Made by a program: the position numbers and the translations under genes
Notes under the pieces: generated by a model
Seen by the model: only the letters and a program-made list of their open reading frames with translations
The model's database searches: none
What the model was told of the DNA's origin: nothing
From: Dickeya fangzhongdai
GTDB lineage: Bacteria > Pseudomonadota > Gammaproteobacteria > Enterobacterales > Enterobacteriaceae
DNA length: 64,000 bases
NCBI RefSeq assembly: GCF_002812485.1
Contig: NZ_CP025003.1
Span: forward strand, 2,852,001 to 2,916,000
Direction of reading: 5' to 3'
Part shown: positions 36,388 through 46,609 of the stretch, one piece after another
Position numbering within the stretch: position 1 is the first letter of the stretch
How the letters are laid out: each line of letters starts with the position of its first letter

Positions 36388-37035
36388 ATGAATAAATTTT
36401 TAGTGATGATCGCAGGTGCGGCTCTGGGTCTGTCCTCTGTAGCTTTCGCAGCAGGTACCACTGCTCCGGCGGCTGCTCCGGCCACTACTACTGCTACTAC
36501 TGCTACTACTGCTGCTAAAGCTGACACCACCAAAAAACCGGTGAAAAAAGCTGAGAAGAAAAAAACCGATCAGAAAGCACAGGCTGCTAAAAAGCACAAA
36601 AAAGTAGCGAAGAAAAAAGCCCCGGCTGCTCAGAAAGCTCAGGCCGCTAAAAAACACAAAAAAGCCAAAAAACCGGCTGCCCAGAAAGCTCAGGCTGCCA
36701 AAAAAGTAGCTAAGAAAAAACCGGCTGCCCAGAAGGCTCAGGCTGCTAAAAAAGTAGCCAAGAAAAAACCGGCTGCCCAGAAAGCTCAGGCTGCTAAAAA
36801 AGTAGCCAAGAAAAAACCGGCTGCCCAGAAGGCTCAGGCTGCTAAAAAAGTAGCTAAGAAAAAACCGGCTGCCCAGAAAGCTCAGGCTGCTAAAAAAGTA
36901 GCTAAGAAAAAACCGGCTGCCCAGAAAGCTCAGGCTGCTAAAAAAGTAGCTAAGAAAAAACCCGCTGCCCAGAAAGCTCAGGCTGCTAAAAAACACAAAA
37001 AAGTGAAAAAAGCAAAAACCGCTCCGGCTGCTTAA
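36388..37035 (+). CDS. asr: Acid shock protein Asr, repeat-expanded
   Basis: This 215-residue periplasmic protein has a signal peptide ([21 protein letters not shown]), a Thr/Ala stretch and a Lys/Ala/Gln-rich body. The body includes six tandem 16-residue units reading [17 protein letters not shown]. coli Asr is only 102 residues, with the same [10 protein letters not shown] motif. Asr is induced by low pH and is thought to protect envelope proteins by its high positive charge. The ATG at 36388 has GAGGA upstream. The open frame from 36316 is not used. The adjacent rstAB operon and RstA box explain regulation. Confidence 0.93.
   Translation: MNKFLVMIAGAALGLSSVAFAAGTTAPAAAPATTTATTATTAAKADTTKKPVKKAEKKKTDQKAQAAKKHKKVAKKKAPAAQKAQAAKKHKKAKKPAAQKAQAAKKVAKKKPAAQKAQAAKKVAKKKPAAQKAQAAKKVAKKKPAAQKAQAAKKVAKKKPAAQKAQAAKKVAKKKPAAQKAQAAKKVAKKKPAAQKAQAAKKHKKVKKAKTAPAA
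36676..36963 (+). repeat. Six tandem 48-bp repeats in asr
   Basis: The 48-bp unit starts GCTGCCCAGAA(A/G)GCTCAGGC and codes for 16 residues. Copies differ only at a few synonymous positions. Partial copies flank the array. It is a likely site of copy-number change. Confidence 0.9.
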
Positions 37036-37118
37036 TTCACCAAAGTGACTGTTGATGGTCATGAGCACCGGTAGTCAGGAGTACGCTCCCCCACTACCGA
37101 CATGACAATAGCGTTATC

Positions 37119-37147
37119 AAACACCCGGTTCGCCGGGTGTTTGTTTC
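37119..37147 (+). terminator. Terminator after asr
   Basis: ACACCCGG / CCGGGTGT stem with a TTCG tetraloop followed by TTGTTT. Confidence 0.85.
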
Positions 37148-37161
37148 ATGGGGACCGGATA

Positions 37162-37242
37162 ATGCTGCGACGCTACTCATTTGAAATCGTGCTGTCCTTC
37201 CTGCTTATCTGCGCGCTGGTTATCGTGGTGTTCTTCTTATAA
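37162..37242 (+). CDS. ydgU: Small membrane protein YdgU
   Basis: This 26-residue open frame begins MLRRYSFEIVLSFLL and ends with a hydrophobic stretch in ALVIVVFFL. It is close to the E. coli small acid-induced membrane protein YdgU (starts MLRRYRFEL), including size and place between asr and ydgD. A single inner-membrane helix is expected. It lies 15 bp after the asr terminator, so it may be expressed by read-through from asr. Confidence 0.8.
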   Translation: MLRRYSFEIVLSFLLICALVIVVFFL

Positions 37243-37396
37243 CCCGATTTCATCCTCGCCTGAGCGCCCAAACCGGGTCATCCGATTCGCCTGACCAACC
37301 AATCTGTCGTTTCCTGCCTGATTCCGGCATGCTACGTTTATAGTGGATTGATGACGGTTAATTCGCTGAATTTCATCTTTAAAGGCCATCCATTAC

Positions 37397-38215
37397 ATGC
37401 GCATATCAGCCTGGTTGTTATGTTCATTGAGCGTGCTCGCCGCTTCTGCGTGGGCCGATAACGAGCCGTCAGCCACGACGGAACAACAAAAACAGACTCT
37501 GTTCTTTAATCATGATGACCGAGACAAAGTGCCGGATACCGCCCAATGGCCGTGGCAGGCCATTGGTCAACTGGAAACCGCCAGCGGCAACCTCTGCACC
37601 GCGACCCTGATCTCGCCGCATCTGGCGCTGACCGCCGGCCACTGCGTGGTGGCGCCGCCCGGCGTGCCGGACAAACCGGTGGCGTTGCGTTTTCTGGCAA
37701 CAGAAAACGGCTGGCGTTATGAAACCGATAAAATTGAAGCGCTGACCAATAAAAAACTGGCCAGGATGCTGAAAGCAGACGGCGACGGCTGGATCGTCCC
37801 GCCTTCCGCCGCACCGTGGGATTTCGCGCTGATTAGGCTCAAACAGACGCCGCCGGGCATCCGCCCGTTGCCGATCTGGCAGGGAACGCAGGAAGAGTTG
37901 AAAGCGGCGCTGGAAGCCGCGCAACAGAAGGTCACCCAGGCCGGTTACCCGGAAGACCATCAGGATACGCTGTACCGCCATCAGGACTGTCTGATTACCG
38001 GTTGGGTCCATAAAGCGGTGATGGCGCACCGTTGCGATACGCTACCGGGCGACAGCGGCTCGCCGCTGATGCTGAAAACCGCCGGCAGTTGGGTGCTGAT
38101 GGGTATTCAAAGCTCCGCGCCGGACGCCAGCAACCGCCAACTTGCCGATAACCGCGCCGTGGCGGTCACCGCCATCCGCCAGCAGTTGGAAGCGTTGTCC
38201 AAAAAAGATCGTTAA
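37397..38215 (+). CDS. ydgD: Trypsin-like serine protease YdgD
   Basis: This 272-residue exported protease has a signal peptide ending ASAWA. The catalytic triad is visible: His in LALTAGHC, Asp in PWDFALIRL and Ser in LPGDSGSPLM. It matches E. coli YdgD (273 residues), a putative periplasmic peptidase of uncharacterised substrate. The neighbourhood asr-ydgU-ydgD is the same as in E. coli. The ATG at 37397 begins MRISAWLLCS. Confidence 0.92.
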   Translation: MRISAWLLCSLSVLAASAWADNEPSATTEQQKQTLFFNHDDRDKVPDTAQWPWQAIGQLETASGNLCTATLISPHLALTAGHCVVAPPGVPDKPVALRFLATENGWRYETDKIEALTNKKLARMLKADGDGWIVPPSAAPWDFALIRLKQTPPGIRPLPIWQGTQEELKAALEAAQQKVTQAGYPEDHQDTLYRHQDCLITGWVHKAVMAHRCDTLPGDSGSPLMLKTAGSWVLMGIQSSAPDASNRQLADNRAVAVTAIRQQLEALSKKDR

Positions 38216-38224
38216 TCCGCCTTC

Positions 38225-38251
38225 GCCGGTATTTCTGCCTGAAATACCGGC
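38225..38251. terminator. Hairpin after ydgD
   Basis: GCCGGTATTTC / GAAATACCGGC, a perfect 11-bp stem with a 5-nt loop, 9 bp after the stop. No T-run. Confidence 0.5.
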
Positions 38252-38346
38252 TATTCAGCGCCTGATCCTTCCCGCCATTAACATCAGCGACAGATAAGCA
38301 TGGCGCTACCGGTTTCAAACCGATTCCTTTGTCCTTTGATTGGACG

Positions 38347-38416
38347 CCGATAACTATCCACCAATAACTATCCACCAATAACTATCCACCGATAACGATC
38401 CACCGATAACGCTCTC
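38347..38416. repeat. Five 14-bp tandem repeats
   Basis: The unit CC(G/A)ATAACTATCCA is repeated five times between ydgD and hrpA, with decay in the last two copies. It is not in a supported gene. Confidence 0.9.
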
Positions 38417-38485
38417 TCTTCAGGATAAACCACCGCAGCACAGGCGGTGCCGCCACGTTCGCAAGCACCGCCTACCGTTGGCGAT

Positions 38486-41400
38486 TTACCCCTCAATCTG
38501 CCCCATCGCCTGCAAAATGCGTTTATCGGAAACAGGATAAGGCGTGCCCAGTTGCTGAGCGAAGTAGCTGACGCGCAGTTCTTCGATCATCCAGCGAATG
38601 GCTTTCACGTCGTCATCTTCACGCCGTTCCGGCGGCAGCTTGTTCAGCCACTGCTGCCAGGCCTGCTGCACCTGCTCCACTTTTAGCATTTGCGCGCGGT
38701 CGCGGTGTACGTCCTGCGCCAGTTTATCCAACCGACGCTCGATGGCCTGCAGATACCGCAGCACATCCGGCAGCCGCTTCCAGCCGTTGTCAGTGACGAA
38801 GCCGCGGAACACCAGCCCGCTCATCTGCGTCTTGATGTCGCTCAAGGCCAGCGCCAGCGCCATATCCACCCGGCCTTTGAGCCGTTTGTTGATCGAGAAG
38901 ACCGTGGTCAGAATCTGCTCCACCTGTTGGGCGATATCCACCACCGTGTCATTCAGTTCCGCACGTACCCGCTCATGCAACTGGTGGAACGCGTCTTCCT
39001 GCCACACCGGGCCGCCCGCTACCGCCATCAACTTGTCCACGCCGCAGGCGATGCAGTCGTCGATCAGCTCCAGTACCTTGCCGTACGGGTTGAAATACAG
39101 CCCCAGCTTGGCCTTGTTAGGCAGCTTTTCATGCAGATACTTGATGGGAGAAGGAATGTTGAGCAACAGCAGGCGGCGCTGACCGCGCCACATCATCTGT
39201 TGCTGCTGGTGCGGCGAATCAAACAGACGAATCGCCACGCTGTCTTTCTCGTCCACCAGCGCCGGATAGGCTTTTACCGCGTAGCCGCCGCGTTTCTGCT
39301 CGTAACGCTCCGGCAAATCGCCAAAACTCCAGATATGCAGATCGCGCTGTTCGATGCCGTCATCCGCCACCGCCGACAGCGTTTGCTGCACCTTCTCCTG
39401 CAACTGATCTTTCAGCGCACGCAGATTCTTGCCTTCCCGCAGCGTTCGGCTTTTCTCGTCTATCACCCGGAAGGTCATTTTCAGGTGTTCGTCCACCTGA
39501 TCCCACTGCCAGGCCTCACGATCGACCGTCACGCCGGTCATCAGCCGCAGCTCGCGCTCCAGCGCCTCCAGCAGCCCTTTCTCCAGCGGCGTCACCCGCG
39601 CCAGAAATGCTTCGGCATAGTTGGGCGCCGGCACGAAGTTACGCCGTATCGGTTTTGGCAGCGATTTGATCAGCGCCACCACCACGTCACGGCGCAGCCC
39701 CGGGATCTGCCATTCGAATCCGTCCTCTTTGACCTGATTCAGTACCGGCAGCGGGATATGCACGGTGACGCCGTCGGCGTCCGCTCCCGGCTCGAACTGA
39801 TAGGTGAGCCGCAAACGCAGCTCGCCCTGCTGCCAGTGGTTAGGGTAGTCCAGCGCGCTGACGCGCTCCGCCCCGTCTTTGATCAGCATAGCCTTCTCGA
39901 AATTCAGCTGATCCGGGTCGGTTTTCGACGCCTGCTTCCACCAGTTGTCGAAATGACGGCTCGACACCACGTCATGAGGAAGGCGCTGGTCGTAGAACGC
40001 AAACAGCGTCTCGTCATCCACCAGAATGTCGCGGCGGCGGGACTTGTTCTCCAGTTCTTCCACTTCCAAACGCAGTTTCTGATTGGCGCGGAAAAACGCA
40101 TGCTGGGTCTGCCAGTCGCCTTCCACCAGCGCATGGCGAATGAACAGCTCGCGCGACACCACCGGGTCGATGGCGCCGTAATTGACCTTGCGGGCCGCCA
40201 CCAGCGGCAGACCGTACAGCGTGACCTTTTCCTGCGCCATCACCGCGCCCTGCGCTTTCTCCCAGTGCGGCTCGCTGTAGCTGCGTTTGATCAGGTGCTG
40301 CGCCAGCGGTTCAACCCATTCCGGTTCGATCCGCGCGGCGATGCGCCCCCACAGGCGGCTGGTTTCCACCAGTTCCGCCACGATGGTCCACTTCGGCGGC
40401 TTTTTGAACAGACCGGAACCGGGGAAAATGGCGAAACGGGTGTTGCGCGCGCCGCTGAACTCCTGCTTTTCAACGTCTTTTTGTCCGATGTGGGACAGCA
40501 GCCCGGTCAGCAACGCGCCGTGCAGGCTACGGTAATCCGCCGGTTCGCTGTTGACCGGGAAGCCCAGTTCTTTTACCACCTGACGCAATTGGGTGTAGAT
40601 ATCCTGCCATTCCCGCACCCGCAGGTAGTTGAGGTAATCGCTGCGGCACAGTTTGCGAAACTGGCTGGACGACAGCGCTTTCTGCTGCTCTTGCAGGTAA
40701 TCCCACAGTTTGACGAAGGCCAGAAAATCGGACTCTTTGTCGGCGAAACGACGGTGTTTCTCCTCCGCCGCCTGCTTTTTCTCTATCGGACGCTCGCGCG
40801 GGTCCTGAATCGACAACGCGGCGGTGATGATCATCACCTCGCGCACGCAGCTGGTCTGGCGCGCTTCCAGCACCATGCGCGCCAGTCGCGGGTCGATAGG
40901 CAACTGCGCCAGCTGGCGCCCCTGCGGCGTCAAGCGGTAATGACCGTCGTCGCTGCTCTGAAGCGCGCTCAGTTCTTCCAGCAGCCGCACCCCATCCTGA
41001 ATGTTGCGCTTATCCGGCGCTTCGACAAATGGAAACGCCGCGATATCGCCCAGCCCCAACGCCGTCATCTGCAAAATGACCGACGCCAGGTTGGTGCGCA
41101 AAATCTCCGGGTCGGTAAACGCTGGCCGGGAGAGAAAATCCTGCTCGGAATAGAGCCGGATACAGATGCCCGCCGCCACACGGCCGCAACGTCCTTTACG
41201 CTGGTTGGCGGAAGCCTGCGACACCGGCTCGATCGGCAGCCGTTGCACTTTGGTGCGATAGCTGTAGCGGCTGATGCGTGCGGTGCCGGGGTCTATCACG
41301 TAACGAATGCCCGGCACCGTCAGCGAGGTTTCCGCCACGTTGGTCGCCAGCACAATGCGCCGTCCGTGGTGAGACTGGAACACCCGGTTCTGTTCCTGAT

Positions 41401-42373
41401 TGGAAAGCCGCGCGTACAGCGGCAAAATCTCGGTATGCGGCAGGTCCTGCTTGCTCAGCGCGTCGGCGGTATCGCGGATTTCCCGCTCGCCGCTCATGAA
41501 CACCAGAATATCGCCCGGCCCTTCACGACACAGTTCATCCACTGCATCCAGAATCGCCTGCAACTGGTCGCGATCGCTGTCCTGCGCCTCTTCCACCACC
41601 GGCCGATAGCGGACATCCACCGGATACGTCCTTCCGGACACCTCAATAATCGGCGCATTGCCGAAGTGACGTGAAAAACGCTGCGGATCGATGGTGGCGG
41701 AGGTGATGATCACCTTGAGGTCCGGCCGTCTGGGCAGCAGTTGCTTGAGGTAACCGAGAATAAAGTCAATGTTGAGGCTGCGTTCGTGCGCTTCATCGAT
41801 GATCAGCGTGTCGTACTGCATCAGCAGCCGATCCTGCTGAATCTCCGCCAGCAGGATACCGTCCGTCATCAGTTTGACCAGCGTGTTGTCGCCGACCTGA
41901 TCGTTGAATCGCACCTTGTAGCCCACCGTGCTGCCAAGCGGCGTCTCCAGCTCCGCCGCGATGCGGTCCGCCACGCTGCGGGCCGCCAGCCGGCGCGGCT
42001 GAGTATGACCGATCAGCCCGGTGACGCCGCGTCCCAACTCCAGACACATCTTCGGCAACTGGGTGGTTTTGCCGGAACCGGTTTCCCCGGCGACGATCAC
42101 CACCTGATGGTCGCGGATAGCGCTGAGGATCGCCTCGCGCTTCTGGCTAACCGGCAAGGCTTCCGGGTAACGTATCGCCGGCAACGACGCCCTGCGCTGC
42201 TCCACCCGCAGCCGCGCGGCATCGATTTCCTGGCTGATGTCCTGCGCAATCGAAACCTGTGCCTGCGGATTTCCCACTTTCATCGCGCCTTGCAAACGGC
42301 GGCGCAGGCGTTGCCGGTCGCGCAGCATTAGCGCATTAAGCTGAGGTTCTAACGCATGGAGAGGTGATGTCAC
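38486..42373 (-). CDS. hrpA: ATP-dependent RNA helicase HrpA
   Basis: This DEAH-box helicase has 1295 residues (E. coli HrpA is 1300). Walker A is VAGETGSGKTTQLPK, motif II is IIDEAHERSLN and motif III is SATID. Motif VI is in QRKGRCGRVAAG. HA2 and OB-fold regions follow, then a long C-terminal extension. HrpA acts in mRNA processing and in rescuing collided ribosomes. The GTG at 42373 (translated MTSPLHAL) is chosen because AAGGA lies 8 bp upstream. The frame to 42415 is non-homologous. It is divergent from azoR as in E. coli. Confidence 0.95.
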   Translation of the reverse strand: MTSPLHALEPQLNALMLRDRQRLRRRLQGAMKVGNPQAQVSIAQDISQEIDAARLRVEQRRASLPAIRYPEALPVSQKREAILSAIRDHQVVIVAGETGSGKTTQLPKMCLELGRGVTGLIGHTQPRRLAARSVADRIAAELETPLGSTVGYKVRFNDQVGDNTLVKLMTDGILLAEIQQDRLLMQYDTLIIDEAHERSLNIDFILGYLKQLLPRRPDLKVIITSATIDPQRFSRHFGNAPIIEVSGRTYPVDVRYRPVVEEAQDSDRDQLQAILDAVDELCREGPGDILVFMSGEREIRDTADALSKQDLPHTEILPLYARLSNQEQNRVFQSHHGRRIVLATNVAETSLTVPGIRYVIDPGTARISRYSYRTKVQRLPIEPVSQASANQRKGRCGRVAAGICIRLYSEQDFLSRPAFTDPEILRTNLASVILQMTALGLGDIAAFPFVEAPDKRNIQDGVRLLEELSALQSSDDGHYRLTPQGRQLAQLPIDPRLARMVLEARQTSCVREVMIITAALSIQDPRERPIEKKQAAEEKHRRFADKESDFLAFVKLWDYLQEQQKALSSSQFRKLCRSDYLNYLRVREWQDIYTQLRQVVKELGFPVNSEPADYRSLHGALLTGLLSHIGQKDVEKQEFSGARNTRFAIFPGSGLFKKPPKWTIVAELVETSRLWGRIAARIEPEWVEPLAQHLIKRSYSEPHWEKAQGAVMAQEKVTLYGLPLVAARKVNYGAIDPVVSRELFIRHALVEGDWQTQHAFFRANQKLRLEVEELENKSRRRDILVDDETLFAFYDQRLPHDVVSSRHFDNWWKQASKTDPDQLNFEKAMLIKDGAERVSALDYPNHWQQGELRLRLTYQFEPGADADGVTVHIPLPVLNQVKEDGFEWQIPGLRRDVVVALIKSLPKPIRRNFVPAPNYAEAFLARVTPLEKGLLEALERELRLMTGVTVDREAWQWDQVDEHLKMTFRVIDEKSRTLREGKNLRALKDQLQEKVQQTLSAVADDGIEQRDLHIWSFGDLPERYEQKRGGYAVKAYPALVDEKDSVAIRLFDSPHQQQQMMWRGQRRLLLLNIPSPIKYLHEKLPNKAKLGLYFNPYGKVLELIDDCIACGVDKLMAVAGGPVWQEDAFHQLHERVRAELNDTVVDIAQQVEQILTTVFSINKRLKGRVDMALALALSDIKTQMSGLVFRGFVTDNGWKRLPDVLRYLQAIERRLDKLAQDVHRDRAQMLKVEQVQQAWQQWLNKLPPERREDDDVKAIRWMIEELRVSYFAQQLGTPYPVSDKRILQAMGQIEG

Positions 42374-42484
42374 GGTGCAATTCCTTACTGTCTGATTCCG
42401 GGTACGGTTGAACAAGGTCGCTCAACGCTCCGGCGCCCTGCTGGTACTGCGGGCATAACCTGATTGTATTGCAGGCATAAATAG

Positions 42485-43297
<813 letters not shown>

Positions 43298-43377
43298 CAG
43301 TTACGCGTTAACTCCCCTCATACTCGCCGCCGTGTTGCCTTGACAGCAACTCCCCGTGTCGCGGTACACGGCGGATT

Positions 43378-43635
43378 TCAATCTTCCTGTTTTTTATCTT
43401 GCATTCTGGCTTTGTCTTGCGCGTCTGTCGGCGCGCTTTTCTTTATTTGATCGCCAAGTCGGTTATCCGACTTCTCCAGCAGTTGCACCGTCTCTTTATC
43501 CGTGCGGATGCGAATGTCGTGCTCAATGTGTACATTCATGTTGATGGTGATCGGTTCTTTCGGCGCCGCCACCTCAATGCGCGGGGTGCAGCCGGCCAGC
43601 AACACGGCGGCCATCGCGGCACAGGCTGTTTTCAT
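43378..43635 (-). CDS. ynbE: Lipoprotein YnbE with C-terminal extension
   Basis: This 85-residue lipoprotein has lipobox LLAGC. The mature part TPRIEVAAPKEPITINMNVH is nearly identical to E. coli YnbE, which is only 61 residues. Here a charged tail of about 30 residues (ending ARMQDKKQED) is added. YnbE forms an outer-membrane partner of YdbH in an intermembrane lipid bridge. The gene follows ydbH in the same direction with a 64-bp gap. The usual third gene ydbL is not found in the 80 bp before azoR. Confidence 0.9.
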   Translation of the reverse strand: MKTACAAMAAVLLAGCTPRIEVAAPKEPITINMNVHIEHDIRIRTDKETVQLLEKSDNRLGDQIKKSAPTDAQDKARMQDKKQED

Positions 43636-43699
43636 CTCATCCCCCTTCCTCATCGTTAATTACTTTGCGGCATAGTGAGTTATTCCGACGCATCGTTAG

Positions 43700-46303
43700 T
43701 TACTCGGCGGCCTGCTGTTCCAGCGATGCCTTCAGGTTATCGCCAAAGCGCAGGCTGTGCCACAGCTGGAAAATGTTCTCCTGCTGGCGGTAATTCAGCA
43801 CAATGTCGCGCCGCGACTGGTCATCCATCACGCTGTGGCCGCTAATACGCGACACCAGCGTCAATTCGCCGCGCTGGCTAAGATCCAGCGTTACCCAGGA
43901 ACGCCCGATTTCCATATAGCGCAGCCAGGCCACCGCCGCAGCGTTGGCTACGCTGTTTTGCGCCAGCTTGTCCGCCAGTTGCGGGTCCAGTTTTACGGTC
44001 AGCGGGGTGTCATTAGTGAGTTTACCGTCCTGCACCAGCATCGAAGGATGATTAAAATTCAATGGCAACACCCCGCTTACCCGGCCGGACATCGACAATT
44101 TTTTCGCCCGCAGCCCGGTAACCAGTTCGCCGAGATCGATACCCTGCAGCCGCAACACCGCGACGTCACGCGCGGGCAGACGCAGCGGCGACAACGACAG
44201 ATGACCGTCCAGCACGTCCATATCCAACTGCGCCAGCGTCAGCGGGCGGCGTTCGCTGTAGGGATAGGCGCCGTACACCTGCACGCCGATATTCCGTATC
44301 GGGAACACGCTATCCAACCGGTTGATGCGCAATGTCACCGGCCGGGAAATTCCCAGTTGCCAGCGGTGGTTTTCAAACCGGTACGGCAGCACAAAATTGA
44401 CGCCGCTAACCTCGCCATCCTGTAGCCAGGCGCCGCCATTTTTCACCACCCAATGGCCGCCGGCGCGAAATCCCTGGCCGCGAGCAGCGGAAAACGCGGT
44501 CTGCGCGTAAAACTGACCGGTACGCATCGCCAGTTCCCAGCTCGGCGGCAGTAACGTCTGGAACACCCGTAACGGCTGAGGCGCCCACCAACCGTTGCCG
44601 CGCAGGCGTTTTCCGTCCCAGCGGCCGTTGAGTTGGATCGGGCCGACCGGATCCGCCTGCAACTGACCGCGCCACTGGAAGTCTTGCGGATTGCGCCCGC
44701 GGATATCAACGGTCAGTTCGGTGGCGGGCAGCATGCCGGCGCCCTGAAAAGTCACCTGTTCCGCCGCCAGTCGCAATGCCCCTTGCAGCGAGGCCGCCGC
44801 CGGGTCGCGTCGCCAGCGCAACGGCTCGGTCAGCGTCAGCCGCGGCTGGTCAACCGTCACCACGCCGTAACGTAGCTGGTTAAGACCGCTGGATAAGGAC
44901 GCTATCTCTATCAGTTCATCCTGCCAGCGGCCATGCCCGGCGATGTCCCAGCGCCCCTGCAACGGCGGCAAATCTCCTTCGCCCCAGTAACGCCAGCGCC
45001 AGTCGCCGCTATCGGGCCAGAACTGTTGCGCCTTGCCATCCAGATGCAGCCGGAAACGCCCCCAATAGCTATCGCGCACTTTCACAATCGCCTGCAACCG
45101 GCCGCTGACGCCCTGCCGGGTGAGCTGGATGCCGGCCAGCGGCCAGCGCGCTTCTTCCAGCGTTACCGTCGGGCGCGGCGAACCCCAGGCCCGTAATAAC
45201 GACCCGGGCAACAGCGCTACGGTTGGATCCAGCACGGCGCCTTTCACCGTTCCCGGCAACGACGCGAAAATCGATAGATCGGGCAGATTAGCCTGCCCGG
45301 TCAGCTGAAAGCGGATATCGCTGTCGGTCAGGCCCAGATTGCCGGGCCCCAGCGACAACACCGCGTTGGCGCGACCGTTGTGCCCTTGCGTCAGAACATT
45401 AAGCCGCGCCTCCAGCCGTAACGGATCGTGCAAATTCAGCACGTCATACAACGTCAACGCGATGCCGCCTGTCAGCGGCTGGCTGGCGTACGGCCAGCGC
45501 CAACGACCGTCGTGAATGCGAAGGTTGCCGTCGGTCACCTGCCACGGCAGCGTCAGCAAGGGTTCCGTCATCGACGCCACGCTGACCGTCAGCTCGCCCT
45601 GATTGCCATGCCAGCGCAGCGTGGCGCTGGCCGGTTCCGGTAACCACAGCGGCAGTTGCTGCCCCCGTACTTCGCCCTGTTCCGGCAGGCGGTTGAGCGC
45701 CGGCGCCAGTTGCATCGCGCCGTTGATCTGCAACGGCGGGTGTTCCGTCGTGGCGCGCATCTGACCTTGTTGCAGCGTCAGCTCGGTGCCGTGCAGTTCA
45801 GCCTGCACCTGGAACTGGTCGCTTTGAATGCGGAGTTGCTGACGCAATGCGTCAGTAGAGAGTTGCAGGCTGCCGGCCTGCGCCAGCCAGGGGGTAATGG
45901 CGAAACGATGTAGTATAAGCTCGGCTTCCGGCAGCCGCTGTTGCCACTGGGCCAACAGTGGGGTAGTCATGCCGGAAGAAATCGGCCATTGTTGCAGACA
46001 GGAGGCATCCAACGTCAGCGACTCCGCCTCCAGCCGCCAGCGTCCTTCCCGATAGCGAACCAGCAGGCCCGACAGCGTGGCCGGCTGGCACTGCGCCAGA
46101 CGCAGTTGCACCTCAGGCAGCCAGAATCCGCCTTGCCGCCAACCCGGCGACGCGTGCAGCGCGAGGCTGACCCCGACGGGCAAATAGGGCCGCAGCAATA
46201 CCGGCAGCCAGCGCGGCATGGTCCAGCAGGCGGTCGCTACGCCCAGCGCCAGCACGAACGCCAGCGCAACCAGCCAGCCTGCATAGCGCATTAACTTCAG
46301 CAT
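43700..46303 (-). CDS. ydbH: AsmA-like intermembrane lipid transport protein YdbH
   Basis: This 867-residue protein (E. coli YdbH is 879) has a single N-terminal membrane anchor (LMRYAGWLVALAFVLALGVA) followed by a long beta-rich periplasmic body typical of bridge-like AsmA family proteins. The C-terminal part has GELTLVSRISGHSVMDDQS and AAVAWLRYMEIGRSWVTLDL, as in YdbH. With TamB and YhdP it supports phospholipid movement to the outer membrane in E. coli. YnbE, encoded next, binds its C-terminus. The start MLKLMRY has no strong ribosome site visible. Confidence 0.9.
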   Translation of the reverse strand: MLKLMRYAGWLVALAFVLALGVATACWTMPRWLPVLLRPYLPVGVSLALHASPGWRQGGFWLPEVQLRLAQCQPATLSGLLVRYREGRWRLEAESLTLDASCLQQWPISSGMTTPLLAQWQQRLPEAELILHRFAITPWLAQAGSLQLSTDALRQQLRIQSDQFQVQAELHGTELTLQQGQMRATTEHPPLQINGAMQLAPALNRLPEQGEVRGQQLPLWLPEPASATLRWHGNQGELTVSVASMTEPLLTLPWQVTDGNLRIHDGRWRWPYASQPLTGGIALTLYDVLNLHDPLRLEARLNVLTQGHNGRANAVLSLGPGNLGLTDSDIRFQLTGQANLPDLSIFASLPGTVKGAVLDPTVALLPGSLLRAWGSPRPTVTLEEARWPLAGIQLTRQGVSGRLQAIVKVRDSYWGRFRLHLDGKAQQFWPDSGDWRWRYWGEGDLPPLQGRWDIAGHGRWQDELIEIASLSSGLNQLRYGVVTVDQPRLTLTEPLRWRRDPAAASLQGALRLAAEQVTFQGAGMLPATELTVDIRGRNPQDFQWRGQLQADPVGPIQLNGRWDGKRLRGNGWWAPQPLRVFQTLLPPSWELAMRTGQFYAQTAFSAARGQGFRAGGHWVVKNGGAWLQDGEVSGVNFVLPYRFENHRWQLGISRPVTLRINRLDSVFPIRNIGVQVYGAYPYSERRPLTLAQLDMDVLDGHLSLSPLRLPARDVAVLRLQGIDLGELVTGLRAKKLSMSGRVSGVLPLNFNHPSMLVQDGKLTNDTPLTVKLDPQLADKLAQNSVANAAAVAWLRYMEIGRSWVTLDLSQRGELTLVSRISGHSVMDDQSRRDIVLNYRQQENIFQLWHSLRFGDNLKASLEQQAAE

Positions 46304-46609
46304 GGGTTATGTTTCAGGTTTATTCCGGTCGTCATCACTTTGTCATTCAGTGCGAATAGTTACGGTTTATGAACTAAAAGTCACCATTCAGTTCACATTC
46401 CCCCGCAAAATCCGTACATGTCAATTACCTGATTGTGATAAAATTTTTACATAAGCGCAGTATCTGACTACACCACGCGCCGGTTACAGGCTCTGTGACG
46501 CCGTGGCGCGAGCGTCAATCCTGCCCGGATTATACATTCATCAATATTGTTGCTTATTAAAACAATACGGACCTGCTTTACCCTTCAATATCGCAAAAAG
46601 GGATGCTCC
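46304..46609. other. Intergenic region between ydbH and the Aer-like gene
   Basis: A divergent promoter region, AT-rich at 46430-46470. No gene and no clear sigma-28 site is seen. Confidence 0.4.

Noticed and set aside
38690..41674. A 994-codon plus-strand open frame.
   Set aside because: It is the antisense shadow of hrpA, rich in Arg, His and Gln, with no family match; hrpA is complete on the other strand.
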